Below, piece by piece: positions 46,913-55,413 of a stretch of DNA of 64,000 nucleotides; position 1 is the first letter of the stretch, and every line of letters starts with the position of its first letter. The notes under the pieces were generated by a model. That model ran no database searches. It saw only the letters and a program-made list of their open reading frames with translations, and had not been told where the DNA came from. The stretch is from Nocardia niigatensis NBRC 100131 (lineage in GTDB: Bacteria; Actinomycetota; Actinomycetes; Mycobacteriales; Mycobacteriaceae): contig NZ_BAGC01000041.1 in the NCBI RefSeq assembly GCF_000308655.1, positions 310,001 through 374,000 on the forward strand. Direction: 5' to 3'. The translations under genes and the position numbers were made by a program.

Positions 46913-47265
46913 GTGAGGTGGGCGGTGAGGGCGGCGGCTTCGGCGCGGAGGGAGGTGGCGCGGTCGGTGCCGGTGACGAGGGATTCGTATTCCGCTGCGG
47001 CGGTTAGGCGTTCGTTGATTTCGGCGCGCACTATGTCGGCGATCTCGGATTCGGTGAGGGCGCGGCGGGGGCGTTCGGCGGCGCCGAGGCCGACGGCGCT
47101 GTTCTCGATGGCGCCGGCGCGAATATCGGATGCGTCCACGGCTTCGGCGTTGTCGATGGCGGCCAGCGCCGAGCGGAGAGCCGCGGTGGCATTGCGGTCG
47201 CGGGCCTTCATGGCGACGGGGAGGGCGGCACGGAGGCGTTCACGCAGCGCGGATGCGGTCGTCAT
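46903..47265 (-). CDS. GatB/YqeY domain protein
   Basis: A 120-aa helical protein related to the YqeY family and the tail domain of amidotransferase GatB. Seen: MTTASALRERLRAALPVAMK, ARDRNATAALRSALAAIDNAEA, GLGAAERPRRALTESEIADI and a C-terminal helix. The family is proposed to bind tRNA or aid amidation; its role here is unknown. ATG at 47265 was taken; an in-frame ATG two codons upstream also exists. Its 3' end overlaps the last unit of the 25-bp repeat array. Divergent from the ankyrin-type gene by 32 bases. Confidence 0.85.
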   Translation of the reverse strand: MTTASALRERLRAALPVAMKARDRNATAALRSALAAIDNAEAVDASDIRAGAIENSAVGLGAAERPRRALTESEIADIVRAEINERLTAAAEYESLVTGTDRATSLRAEAAALTAHLTDD

Positions 47266-47297
47266 GATCATCGACGCTACCCGCTAGGGTGTCGCGC

Positions 47298-47978
47298 ATG
47301 GGGCTGCGGTGGTGGGGTGCACGGGATCGAAAGGCTTTGTCCGAGCCGGTAGTCGGGCACATGGACGCGATCGCCGATGCCGCGCGGATCGGAAACTGGG
47401 ATCAGGTCCTGAACCTCATGACGGAGGGGCCTCGGGCACTGAGGGCGCCTGGTGACGTGGTGAATTCGACGCGGGTCGGCGGGCCGTCCGGCTATGCACC
47501 GCTGCATCAGGTGGCCTGGCACGGCGGTCCGGTGGCGGTCGCGGAGCGACTCATCGAGCTGGGTGCGTGGCGCACCCTGCGCTGCGGGATCGGTCAGACA
47601 CCCCTCGACATCGCCGCTGAACGCGGACATGAGCATCTGCTGGCGATCCTCACTCCGCGTGTGCGCCACGCGGTTCCGCAACCGCAGCTCGATCAGCTCG
47701 AACACGTTCTGCACGCCGTGATCACCGGCCGGGCCTACGATTTCGTCCGCGAAATACGGATGCGGCTGCCGCAACTCGGTCCACTCACCGAGGTCGAGAC
47801 GCCGTCGATGTGGATGGCCGTACCCGGTATGTACGGCGGGTTCAGCATCGAACTGTCTCGCCCCGGCGAAACACCCGAGCTGACGGTCGAGAGCTGGTGC
47901 CGCGTCGTCGGCGGATCCGGGCAACGACATATTGTCCGCCCCAACGGATTCGAGCTCGTCGACGAGGGATTTGCCTGA
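47298..47978 (+). CDS. Ankyrin repeat-containing protein
   Basis: A 226-aa protein. Two to three ankyrin-like repeats occupy residues 20-115: DAIADAARIGNWDQVLNLM, GYAPLHQVAWHGGPVAVAER, LIELGAW and GQTPLDIAAERGHEHLLAIL. The second half (about 125-226) is a separate alpha+beta domain with SMWMAVPGMYGGFSIEL and VESWCRVVGGSGQRHI that I do not recognise. ATG at 47298 is preceded by AGGGTG; GTG at 47289 is the alternative. It is probably a cytoplasmic protein-protein interaction module. Confidence 0.8.
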   Translation: MGLRWWGARDRKALSEPVVGHMDAIADAARIGNWDQVLNLMTEGPRALRAPGDVVNSTRVGGPSGYAPLHQVAWHGGPVAVAERLIELGAWRTLRCGIGQTPLDIAAERGHEHLLAILTPRVRHAVPQPQLDQLEHVLHAVITGRAYDFVREIRMRLPQLGPLTEVETPSMWMAVPGMYGGFSIELSRPGETPELTVESWCRVVGGSGQRHIVRPNGFELVDEGFA

Positions 47979-48101
47979 TCCCTCACGCAGCGAGACCCGC
48001 GGCGTGCGCTATGCGCTGCCGGAACGCTCTGGATGGGCCCGGAGGCCCGCCGCAGATGCGGGCGGGCCGCGGGAGCACCCTGGCCGGGAGGAGCGGACCG
48101 G

Positions 48102-48863
48102 TTAAATGCCTGCGGGTATGGCCTTTTCGCGTTCGGCGAGCTCGGACTTCCAGCGGCGGAAGCCCTCTTCGGTGCGGCCGCGGCGCCAGTAACCGGAGAT
48201 GGACGCCCACTCGGCGGGGACGGCCCGCTCCTTGCGGATGTAGGGACGCAGGTCGTGCATGACGGCCTGGGCTTCACCGTGAATGAAGACGTGGGCCTGC
48301 CCCTCACGCCAGGGCGCGGAGCGCACGGTGGCGGCCAGCCGCTCACCCGGTTCGGCCTCGCCACGGTGAATCCAGGTCAGCTCCACGCCCTCCGGGTGCG
48401 CGATGGCGAGTTCGTCGGCGGGGCCCGCGACCTCCACGAACACTCGGCCGACCGCATCGGCGGGCAGGGACTCGCAGGCCGCGGCGATGGCGGGAAGCGC
48501 GGACTCGTCGCCGGCCAGCAGGTGCCAGTCCGCGTCGGCGCGCGGGGCGTAGGCGCCGCCCGGGCCCATCAGGTCGATGGTGTCGCCCGGCTGTGCCGCG
48601 GCGGCCCACGGCCCGGCGACGCCCTCGTCACCGTGGTAGACGAAGTCGATGGCGATCTCCCGCGCCGCAGGATCCACCTCGCGCACGGTGTAGGTGCGCA
48701 CGGTGTCGCCGTCGGCGCCGGGGAAGACCAGTTTGACGTAGGCGTCAGTGCGGTCGTTGGTCTGGAAGGACGCGAAGCCGGGGCCGCCGAGGCGGACGCG
48801 GATCAGGTGATCGGTCAAGCGGATCGTGTTCTGGACCACCAGCGTGATGCGTGTGCGTGCCAA
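48102..48863 (-). CDS. viuB: Siderophore-interacting FAD-dependent ferric reductase (ViuB/Rv2895c-like)
   Basis: Flavin-dependent reductase of the SIP family that releases iron from ferric siderophores in the cytoplasm. The 253-aa protein has the N-terminal FAD-binding barrel with VRTYTVREVD (the RxYT/S flavin motif), IDFVYHGDEGVAGPWA, GPGGAYAP, then the reductase domain with HLLAGDESALPAIAA, VFIHGEAQAVMHDLR and GYWRRGRTEEG. The start is TTG at 48863, supported by GGAGGT six bases before it. A probable iron box lies directly upstream, so the gene should be induced under iron starvation. Position before xerC matches mycobacteria. Confidence 0.93.
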   Translation of the reverse strand: MARTRITLVVQNTIRLTDHLIRVRLGGPGFASFQTNDRTDAYVKLVFPGADGDTVRTYTVREVDPAAREIAIDFVYHGDEGVAGPWAAAAQPGDTIDLMGPGGAYAPRADADWHLLAGDESALPAIAAACESLPADAVGRVFVEVAGPADELAIAHPEGVELTWIHRGEAEPGERLAATVRSAPWREGQAHVFIHGEAQAVMHDLRPYIRKERAVPAEWASISGYWRRGRTEEGFRRWKSELAEREKAIPAGI

Positions 48864-48875
48864 AGGACACCTCCA

Positions 48876-48892
48876 TAATTAGGATTACCTAA
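48876..48892 (-). promoter_or_regulatory. Probable IdeR/DtxR iron box
   Basis: On the minus strand TTAGGTAATCCTAATTA lies 12-28 bases before the TTG start of the siderophore reductase, directly upstream of its GGAGGT site. About 12-13 of 19 positions agree with the consensus TTAGGTTAGGCTAACCTAA; the left half is perfect and the right half weak. Function is inferred from similarity and context. Confidence 0.6.
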
Positions 48893-48947
48893 GTGACGCT
48901 AGCATGAGTTCCGATAGGTCGTCGATAGTATTTCGATAGGCCGTCGG

Positions 48948-49739
48948 TCACCGGATATCGGCGATGAGCGCGGCCAGGGCGGCGGCCAGGCGATCGATTC
49001 CGGGGCCGGGTGGGCCGCCAGGTTCGGGGAGGTAGAGGTCGCGGCGGATCTCCACCATCACGGCGGAGACGCGGGGTTCGGCGCCGTAGAAGTCCAGCGG
49101 CACATAGGTTCCCGCGAACGGGCTGTTGACGCCCGCGCCCCCGAAGTCCGCGAAGGCCTCCGTGGCCCGGGTGAGCAGTTCGGGCGGCGTGTGGAAATCG
49201 TCCGCGCCCAGGCAGATCGGCGGGCGCGGGCCGTCACCGTGCAGTTCGTAGGGCAGGCGCTCGACCGGGTAGGAGTGGACATCGATGATCACCGCGCGGC
49301 CGGCCGCCGCCAGGCGATCGGCGACCAGATCCGTCATGGCCTGGGCGTAGGGGTAGAAGTAGCGGTCGAGGAGGGGCGCCGGATCGAAATCGGCTGCGCG
49401 CAGGGGTATCCGATCCGTGGTGGCGGTGTATACCGCGCCCATGCCGGCTGCGCGCATCTCCTCGCGCTCGTCCGGGAACCGCTCCGGGTCGACGACCAGG
49501 CGCGACAGGCGGTTCACGAATTGCCATGGCCGGGTGGGCGACAGGCGTGCGGCGGCCTCGGCCAGTTGCGCGGTGTGGGCGTCGGTGATGGCGTCGAGCT
49601 CACGGTCGAGGGCGTGGTCATCGAGTAGCAGGTCCGCGCGGACGGCGGCGGGAATCGTGCGGGCGGAATGCGGAACATGCAGCACCACCGGCGAATCGGC
49701 GGCGCCGGTCAGCAGGTCGGCAGAGTCGGGAATGCGCAT
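48948..49739 (-). CDS. N-formylglutamate amidohydrolase family protein
   Basis: A 263-aa metal-dependent amidohydrolase-like protein. Core motifs: VVLHVPHSARTIP near the N-terminus with the histidine pair, HTAQLAEAAARLSPTRPW, the FVNRLSRLVVDPERFPDERE stretch, AVIIDVHSYP with the DxH pair, and CLGADDFHTP. The family hydrolyses N-formyl-L-glutamate at the end of a histidine-degradation route, but many members act on other acylated amino acids. No histidine-catabolic genes are adjacent, so the substrate is uncertain. ATG at 49739 lies five bases after the xerC stop, probably co-transcribed with it. Confidence 0.9.
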   Translation of the reverse strand: MRIPDSADLLTGAADSPVVLHVPHSARTIPAAVRADLLLDDHALDRELDAITDAHTAQLAEAAARLSPTRPWQFVNRLSRLVVDPERFPDEREEMRAAGMGAVYTATTDRIPLRAADFDPAPLLDRYFYPYAQAMTDLVADRLAAAGRAVIIDVHSYPVERLPYELHGDGPRPPICLGADDFHTPPELLTRATEAFADFGGAGVNSPFAGTYVPLDFYGAEPRVSAVMVEIRRDLYLPEPGGPPGPGIDRLAAALAALIADIR

Positions 49740-49744
49740 GTGGG

Positions 49745-50668
49745 TCAGGCGCGCGGGTGGGCTTGGTCGTGCACCTTCTTGAGCCGGTCGATCGACACAT
49801 GTGTGTACAGCTGGGTGGTGGCCATGCTGGCGTGACCCAGGATCTCCTGCACGACGCGCAGGTCGGCGCCGCCCTCGAGCAGGTGGGTGGCAGCGGTGTG
49901 ACGGAGACCGTGCGGGCCCATGTCGGGTGCGCCCGGAATAGCGGAAACCACCTCGTGCACAACCATTCTGGCCTGCCGCTGGTCGATCCGGCGGCCCCGG
50001 CGGCCGAGCAGCAGCGCCCGGCCCGACTCCGGGGTGGCGAAGGCGCCGCGCCCGAACCGCAGCCAGGCCTCCAGGGCCTGCTCGGCGGGTGCACCGAACG
50101 GCACCGCGCGCTCCTTGTTGCCCTTGCCGAGCACCCGCACCAGCCGTCGTTCCCGATCCACGTCCTCGATGTCGAGCCCGCACAGCTCGCTCACCCGAAT
50201 CCCGGTCGCGTACAACATCTCGACGATCAGCCGATCCCGCAACGCCATCGGATCATGCTGCGCCGCACCCGATTCCGCCGCCTCCATGGCCGCCTTGGCC
50301 TGCTCGCGCCCCAACACCGAAGGCAGCACCCGATGCGCCCGCGCCGACCCCAGCCGCGGCCCCGGATCCACCGCCAACCGACCCGTATGTGTCAGCCACG
50401 CCGTGAACGTCCGGGCCGACGAGGCACGCCGCGCCATGGTGGTCCGCGCCGCTCCCCCCGCCGCCTGCGCCGCCAGCCACGACCTCAGCAACGGCAGATC
50501 GACCTCCCCCACACCGGAATCCACCGCCCGCCCCAGCAAATGCTCCAGCAACCCACGCGCATCGCCCACATACGCCCGCGCCGTATGCTCCGACCGATTC
50601 CGCCCCAATCGCAGATGCCGCCCATACTCGGCCAGCAACGCCTCCAAGTCCTCAGGCAGCTCACTCAT
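49745..50668 (-). CDS. xerC: Tyrosine recombinase XerC
   Basis: Chromosome-dimer resolving site-specific recombinase acting with XerD at dif. The 307-aa protein has an N-terminal SAM-like DNA-binding domain (residues 5-95) and the catalytic domain with the full set R ([10 protein letters not shown]), K (GKGNKER), H-x-x-R ([10 protein letters not shown]), H (LGHAS) and the nucleophile Y (TQLYTHV). ATG at 50668 follows GGGGAG; a longer upstream frame is not supported. Location before dprA matches mycobacteria (Rv2894c). The intact catalytic set and conserved position argue for the housekeeping enzyme rather than an integrase. Confidence 0.95.
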   Translation of the reverse strand: MSELPEDLEALLAEYGRHLRLGRNRSEHTARAYVGDARGLLEHLLGRAVDSGVGEVDLPLLRSWLAAQAAGGAARTTMARRASSARTFTAWLTHTGRLAVDPGPRLGSARAHRVLPSVLGREQAKAAMEAAESGAAQHDPMALRDRLIVEMLYATGIRVSELCGLDIEDVDRERRLVRVLGKGNKERAVPFGAPAEQALEAWLRFGRGAFATPESGRALLLGRRGRRIDQRQARMVVHEVVSAIPGAPDMGPHGLRHTAATHLLEGGADLRVVQEILGHASMATTQLYTHVSIDRLKKVHDQAHPRA

Positions 50669-50836
50669 CTCCCCACGCTGACCCGAATCCCGCCGAATTT
50701 CAAGCACCCGGACGCCCGCGCCCCTTCCGAAAGCGGATGCCATGCCTGATCATTCATCGGCGTGTGGCGGCACAGGCAACCCACACCACAGCATCCCCGG
50801 GGTGCGACAGCGGCGTTCGATCGGTCGTAGTCGACG

Positions 50837-50926
50837 CTAGCCGACCGCTAGAGCGAACCAGGTGCAGGCGGCGAGCAGGATCAGGCTGATCACGACAACA
50901 CCGCGTGTGGTGTAGGTGTGGCGCAC
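50837..50926 (-). CDS. 29-residue single-membrane-segment peptide downstream of the reductase-like gene
   Basis: GTG at 50926 has GAGGAC upstream and encodes a polar start (RHTYTTRG), one hydrophobic segment (VVVISLILLAACTWFALAVG) and a stop at 50837. The start lies 13 bases after the end of the decayed ferric-reductase-like gene on the same strand, an operon-like arrangement. Very short, so the evidence is composition, ribosome site and position only. Confidence 0.4.
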   Translation of the reverse strand: MRHTYTTRGVVVISLILLAACTWFALAVG

Positions 50927-50938
50927 GATGTCGTCCTC

Positions 50939-51797
50939 TCAGACGAAGTTGAAGCGCTCGGTGTGAATTCGCTCCGCCGGTACGCGCGCCGACGCCAGCG
51001 CGTCTTCGACAGCGGCGACCATCGGCGCCGGACCGCAGATGAAGTACTGCCGGCGCAGGTATTGCGCGGACAGATGGCGGGAGAGCATGGGCGTCGATGA
51101 ATCCTTGCTCGCCGGTCCAGTCCGGATCGGCGTTCTCTGGAATGTGAACGACGGTCAGAACGAGCTTGTGTGCCAGGTCTTCGAGTTCGTCGAAGAGCGT
51201 GGCCCCCGCGAGCGAGTTGCTCGCGTACAGCAGCAGCACCGGCCTGCTGTCGCCGCGGTCGGCCATTGTGCGCAGGATGCTGATCATGGGTGTGATTCCC
51301 ACGCCTCCGGCGATCAGTACGAACCCGGGTCCTTCGTTGAGGTCCGGGCTGAACACCCCGTGCGGGCCGTCCAGGTAGGCGCGGGTGCCCGGCCGGAGCT
51401 CGCCGACACGGGAAGTAAAGTCGCCGAGTGCTTTGATCGTCATCTGGACGGTGTCGGTGTATTCGGCGCTGGAGGAGAAGGAGGACGGGTGCGAGGTGAT
51501 CGCGAAAGGTGATCGATCGACGACCGCGAGTATGAAGACGAGCGCCACGTAGGAAATCTGCCGGTGGAACTGAATCAGGGCGTCCTCACCGAACGGAGCC
51601 GCGACCGCCTGAAATCGTGCCACCAGCGCGAATTGCATTCCCAGCATGGGCATTCCGACAAATCCCAGAGCGATCGAGAATTCCGTCCAGAACCCTCGCC
51701 CCGGAGAATTCGGACCGACGACGGCGAACACCAGCGGACCGGCGGCCACCGCGAGATACAGGCCGACCCAGGCAACACCGCGAGCAACCAATGCCAC
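50939..51797 (-). pseudogene. Ferric reductase-like transmembrane/ferredoxin-NAD reductase, internally deleted and frameshifted
   Basis: From GTG 51797 (GGGAGGT upstream) the frame encodes the first membrane part (AWVGLYLAVAAGPLVFAVVG, GRGFWTEFSIALGFVGM, FHRQISYVALVFILA). At about 51525 it jumps directly to the FAD/NAD module: SPFAITSHPSSF, YLDGPHGVFSPD, FVLIAGGVGITPMISILRTM. Most of the ferric-reductase membrane domain is missing in frame. Near 51090 the correct frame shifts by one: the proper ending YFICGPAPMVAAVEDAL ... FNFV and stop at 50939 is readable only in another frame, while the open frame runs on into nonsense. The loss of both the haem segments and the NAD-binding end argues for a non-functional gene. 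Confidence 0.75.
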
Positions 51798-51864
51798 GAA
51801 GACCTCCCGACAGCCCGATCCGACATCTCCTCGACTCCGAACGATGTGACCGCAGGGGCGCGGT

Positions 51865-51966
51865 CGGGGAGCCGGTCATCACCGCTCGCTCGACGATACG
51901 GTCGAACTCGGCGGCATCGACGTATCCGTAATTCAGTGCGGCATGTCGTAATGCCGTGCCGCGCAC
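51865..51966 (-). pseudogene. C-terminal scrap of a class II fumarase/aspartase-type gene
   Basis: About 34 codons read GTALRHAALNYGYVDAAEFD then RIVERAVMTG, closely resembling the extreme C-terminus of fumarase C/aspartase proteins. No earlier part of such an enzyme is present; the bases before it belong to the dprA 3' region and no proper stop follows. A short match, so moderately uncertain. Confidence 0.4.
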
Positions 51967-52006
51967 CGGTCGTCTGCCCCGGTCGCGTGGGGGCAGACAG
52001 AGCCGG

Positions 52007-53464
52007 TCAGCGATGTCGTTCGTGGGCGGCGACTATGGCGGCGGTGGGCGAGGTTCCCTGGGTGGTGCGGTACCAGCCGTTGGCGTCGCAAGCGACCAGG
52101 CCCGCGATTTCCAGGGCGGACAGGGTGGCCCGGACCGCGGGCAGTGGCAGGCCCGTATCCGCGGCCAGGCCCCGGGGCAGCCGGGAACCGGTAGTCGGGA
52201 GGGCGGCGAAGACCAGGGCCTCCTCGCCGGAGAGGTTGTCCTCCGGGTTGGGTGGGACAGTGTTCGGCAGGGACAGTCGCAGCGGGCCCGCTTCGTCGAG
52301 AATGTCTTCGGCGCGGGTGACAATGAAGGCCTCGCCCTCGCGGATCATGCGGTGGCAGCCGACCGAAGCGGCCGACGTGACCGGGCCGGGGACGGCCATC
52401 GCGGGCCTGCCCAGGCGGCGGCACCATTTCACCGTGTTGCGGGCACCACTGCGCATTCCGGCTTCCACCACCACGACTCCGTCCGCGAATGCCGCAATCA
52501 GCCGATTTCGGGCAAGGAAATGGTGTTTGCGCGCGGACGTGCCGGGTGGGTACTCGGTGACGACCAGGCCGGCGTCGACGATCTCGGCCAGCAGCTGATC
52601 GTGCTGAACCGGGTACGGCTTGTCCGGGCCGCAGCCGAGCACCGCGATCGTCATGCCGCCGACGGCGAGCGCCGCCCGGTGTGCCATCCCGTCGATACCG
52701 AATGCCGCCCCGGACACGATGGTCCACCCCCGCGCCGCCAGCTCGCCGGCGATCTCGCCGGTCACATGATTCCCGTAACCGGTACTGCACCGAGCCCCCA
52801 CCACCGCGATCGCCTGCTCGGTCGTCTCCAGCAGCGACCGCCGTCCCCGCACCCACAACACCAGCGGCACAGCCGCATCCGCATCCTGCGCCGGATCCAA
52901 CTGCCCCAACCCCAGCACCCGCCAAGCCGGCCACTCCGCATCATCCGGTGTCACCACGCGCCCACCCAGCCGCTCGATATGCGCCAGATCCCGTTCCGCC
53001 CGATCAATCCCCCGCCGCAACTCGGTCGCTCCCCGCAACACCTCCGGCAACGCACACTCCCGCACCGCCCGCGCCGCCTCCACCACCCCCACCGACCCGA
53101 TCAACGCCGACAACGCCGCGCAAGGCCCCTCCACCACCCGAGACAAATACACCCAGGCCAACCTCCGCTCATCCGCACTCCCACCCCCAACCCCGCCCCC
53201 ACCGACCGGTTTCACCCCATGCATCGCCCCCGTCCACCCCGACCCACGCCCGAACCCGCCGCCTCCCAGCGAGCGGCACGACCCCGAATCCGTCACGCCG
53301 ACAGCAGCAGACCGGGAGACCGGCAACGCCTCGGACGCAGCGGCAGCACCTCGGACGGCCTCCTCCGCCGCGCCCATCTTCGCCACATCGACTGGGGCCG
53401 AATCTGATTCGTGGTGCGAACCGATCTGCCGGGCCGAGCCCTGGTCGTCCGTCATCTCGCTCAT
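52007..53464 (-). CDS. dprA: DNA-processing protein DprA/Smf with long N-terminal extension
   Basis: Loads RecA on incoming single-stranded DNA in transformation; in actinobacteria its physiological role is less clear. The 485-aa protein has an unusual Gly/Ala/Ser-rich, low-complexity first 95 residues, then a SAM-like region, then the Rossmann-like DprA domain (AIAVVGARCSTGYGNHVTGE, VSGAAFGIDGMAHRAAL, FLARNRLIAAFADGVVVVEA, SGARNTVKWCRRLGR) and a C-terminal winged-helix DprA domain. ATG at 53464 overlaps the stop of the upstream yifB-like gene by four bases (ATGA), so the two are coupled. Confidence 0.94.
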   Translation of the reverse strand: MSEMTDDQGSARQIGSHHESDSAPVDVAKMGAAEEAVRGAAAASEALPVSRSAAVGVTDSGSCRSLGGGGFGRGSGWTGAMHGVKPVGGGGVGGGSADERRLAWVYLSRVVEGPCAALSALIGSVGVVEAARAVRECALPEVLRGATELRRGIDRAERDLAHIERLGGRVVTPDDAEWPAWRVLGLGQLDPAQDADAAVPLVLWVRGRRSLLETTEQAIAVVGARCSTGYGNHVTGEIAGELAARGWTIVSGAAFGIDGMAHRAALAVGGMTIAVLGCGPDKPYPVQHDQLLAEIVDAGLVVTEYPPGTSARKHHFLARNRLIAAFADGVVVVEAGMRSGARNTVKWCRRLGRPAMAVPGPVTSAASVGCHRMIREGEAFIVTRAEDILDEAGPLRLSLPNTVPPNPEDNLSGEEALVFAALPTTGSRLPRGLAADTGLPLPAVRATLSALEIAGLVACDANGWYRTTQGTSPTAAIVAAHERHR

Positions 53465-54969
53465 GCTCCGCCTCTCTGTCGAAAGCTCAATGCCTGCAGG
53501 ACATCCTGGGCGCCGGGCACCTCGCCACCCCTCAAGTCGCAGACAGTCCAGGCGACCCTGATCGCGCGGTCGGCGCCCCGAGCCGACATACGGCCGTGCT
53601 GGAGCGCGTTCTCGACCGGGGCGAGCGCCTCGCGGGGCAACCGAAAGCGTTGGCGGAGCACGTGCCCGGGCACCTCGGCATTCGTGGTCATGCCGAGTTC
53701 GACCCATCGTTTCGCGGCCGCGTTCCGGGCCGCCGTCACCCGAGCGCGGACCTCCTCACTGCTCTCCACCTCGTCGCCGGTGAAGGCTCCGGCGGCCTGA
53801 GCGTGCATCTGAACCGTGAGATCGATGCGATCCATCAGCGGGCCGGAGAGTTTGCCGAGGTAGCGGCGCCGAGCCAGCGGTGCGCAGATGCAGTCGATAT
53901 CGCGAGCGGGGGCGCACGGGCATGGGTTTGCCGCGAGGACGAGTTGGAAACGAGCCGGGAAACGGGACACTCCATCCCGGCGCGCAATGCGAACCTCGCC
54001 TTCCTCCAAGGGAGTTCGCAACGCCTCGAGGACCTTGGTGCCGATCTCGGCGCACTCGTCCAGGAACAGGACGCCGCGATGTGCGCAGCTCACCGCCCCG
54101 GGCCGGGCCGTGCCCGAACCCCCGCCGATCATCGCCGTGACCGACGACGAATGATGCGGCGCCACGAACGGCGGTGCGGTGATCAGCGGCGCATCGTCGG
54201 AAAGCGTGCCCGCCACCGAGTGGATCGCGGTCACCTCCAGGGAATCGCGCTCGCGCAGCGGCGGCAGCAATCCCGGGAGCCGTTGCGCCAACATGGTTTT
54301 CCCGATGCCGGGCGGACCGGTGAGCAGCAGGTGATGCCCGCCCGCCGCGGCCACCTCCAGGGCCCAGCGCGCCTCGTCCTGCCCCACCACCTCGCGCAGG
54401 TCCCCGATCGCGGTCTCGGGGGTCGGCTGGACGGGATCCGGCGGCACGAGCTCACCACCGCCCCGCAGCCAATCCAGCAGCTCGAGCAGGGTCGATGCCC
54501 CGAGCACGCGAATGCCGTCGACCAGGCCCGCCTCCGGCAGCGCCGCGGTCGGGACGATGACGATGCGCCGACCGGCGCTCCGAGCCGCCAGCACCGCCGG
54601 GAGAATGCCACGAACCCGGCGCACGCGCCCGTCGAGCGCCAGCTCGCCCAGCAGCACCGACTCCGAGAGACGGTTCGACGGGACCGCCCCCGCCGCGTCC
54701 AGTACGGCACCGGCCAGGGCAAGGTCGTAAACGCTGCCGACCTTCGGCAGCGTGGCCGGCGACAGGGCGAGGATGACGCGGCCGTCGGGCCATTTCTCGC
54801 CCGTGTTCGTGATGGCCGCGCGGACGCGGTCGCGGGATTCCTGGAGGGTGGTGTCGGGGCGGCCTACCAGGTGGACCGAGGGGAGGCCCTGGCCTATGTC
54901 GGCTTCTATTTCGACGAGTTGGCCTTCTACACCGTTGACTGCGACGGAATAGGCTCTGCCCAAAGGCAT
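53461..54969 (-). CDS. YifB/ComM-type Mg-chelatase-like AAA+ ATPase
   Basis: A 502-aa AAA+ protein of the ComM family, a hexameric helicase promoting branch migration in transformation-related recombination. It has an N-terminal Lon-protease-like domain (residues 1-165; GLPSVHLVGRPDTTLQESRD), Walker A LTGPPGIGKTMLAQRLPGL, the sensor/H region VAPHHSSSVTAMIGGGSG, Walker B GVLFLDECAE, and a C-terminal lid (SGPLMDRIDLTVQM). ATG at 54969, one base after the yraN stop and overlapping dprA at the 3' end, so yraN-yifB-dprA is a tight operon as in mycobacteria. Confidence 0.95.
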   Translation of the reverse strand: MPLGRAYSVAVNGVEGQLVEIEADIGQGLPSVHLVGRPDTTLQESRDRVRAAITNTGEKWPDGRVILALSPATLPKVGSVYDLALAGAVLDAAGAVPSNRLSESVLLGELALDGRVRRVRGILPAVLAARSAGRRIVIVPTAALPEAGLVDGIRVLGASTLLELLDWLRGGGELVPPDPVQPTPETAIGDLREVVGQDEARWALEVAAAGGHHLLLTGPPGIGKTMLAQRLPGLLPPLRERDSLEVTAIHSVAGTLSDDAPLITAPPFVAPHHSSSVTAMIGGGSGTARPGAVSCAHRGVLFLDECAEIGTKVLEALRTPLEEGEVRIARRDGVSRFPARFQLVLAANPCPCAPARDIDCICAPLARRRYLGKLSGPLMDRIDLTVQMHAQAAGAFTGDEVESSEEVRARVTAARNAAAKRWVELGMTTNAEVPGHVLRQRFRLPREALAPVENALQHGRMSARGADRAIRVAWTVCDLRGGEVPGAQDVLQALSFRQRGGA

Positions 54970-54970
54970 T

Positions 54971-55327
54971 TCAGAACACCGCCTTGAGGTGGCGGATTTC
55001 CGGGGTGCGGCCGGGGCGGAGGAGGACGGCGACCACGTCGAAGCGGATGCGCTGGCAGGGGCCCGTCTGTTCACGGAGCCAGCGGGTGGCGAGTTCGCGG
55101 ATTCGGCGTTGTTTGAGGTAGGTGACGGCTTCCTCGGGTGGGCCGCAGGTCAGGGTGCGGCGGGTTTTGACCTCGACGAATGCGGTGATCTCGCCGTCGC
55201 GGGCGATGACGTCGAGCTCGCCGAAGCGGCATCGCCAATTGCGGGCGATGATCTCCATACCAGCGGCGCGGAGAAAATCCGCGGCCAGTTCCTCCCCCTG
55301 CGCTCCCAGCGCCAGATGCTGTGCCAT
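54971..55327 (-). CDS. YraN family (UPF0102) nuclease-fold protein
   Basis: A 118-aa protein with a Holliday-junction-resolvase-like (PD-(D/E)xK) fold typical of UPF0102. Motifs: GEELAADFLRAAGMEIIARN, FGELDVIARDG and FVEVKTRR with the D...ExK triad. No biochemical function is established for the family. ATG at 55327. First gene of yraN-yifB-dprA. The 86 bases upstream separate it from the DUF2469 gene on the same strand. Confidence 0.95.
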   Translation of the reverse strand: MAQHLALGAQGEELAADFLRAAGMEIIARNWRCRFGELDVIARDGEITAFVEVKTRRTLTCGPPEEAVTYLKQRRIRELATRWLREQTGPCQRIRFDVVAVLLRPGRTPEIRHLKAVF

Positions 55328-55413
55328 TCAGCCAGCATGGCCGGGCCCGCGATGGGCCCGGCCATGCCGAACTGGGAAAACAGTGAGCCTGGGGATAACC
55401 TGCGGCCTGTGGA

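Noticed and set aside
49745..50668. Tyrosine recombinase as a sign of an integrated element
   Set aside because: Conserved position between the viuB/dprA genes and full-length XerC features identify the chromosomal housekeeping recombinase.
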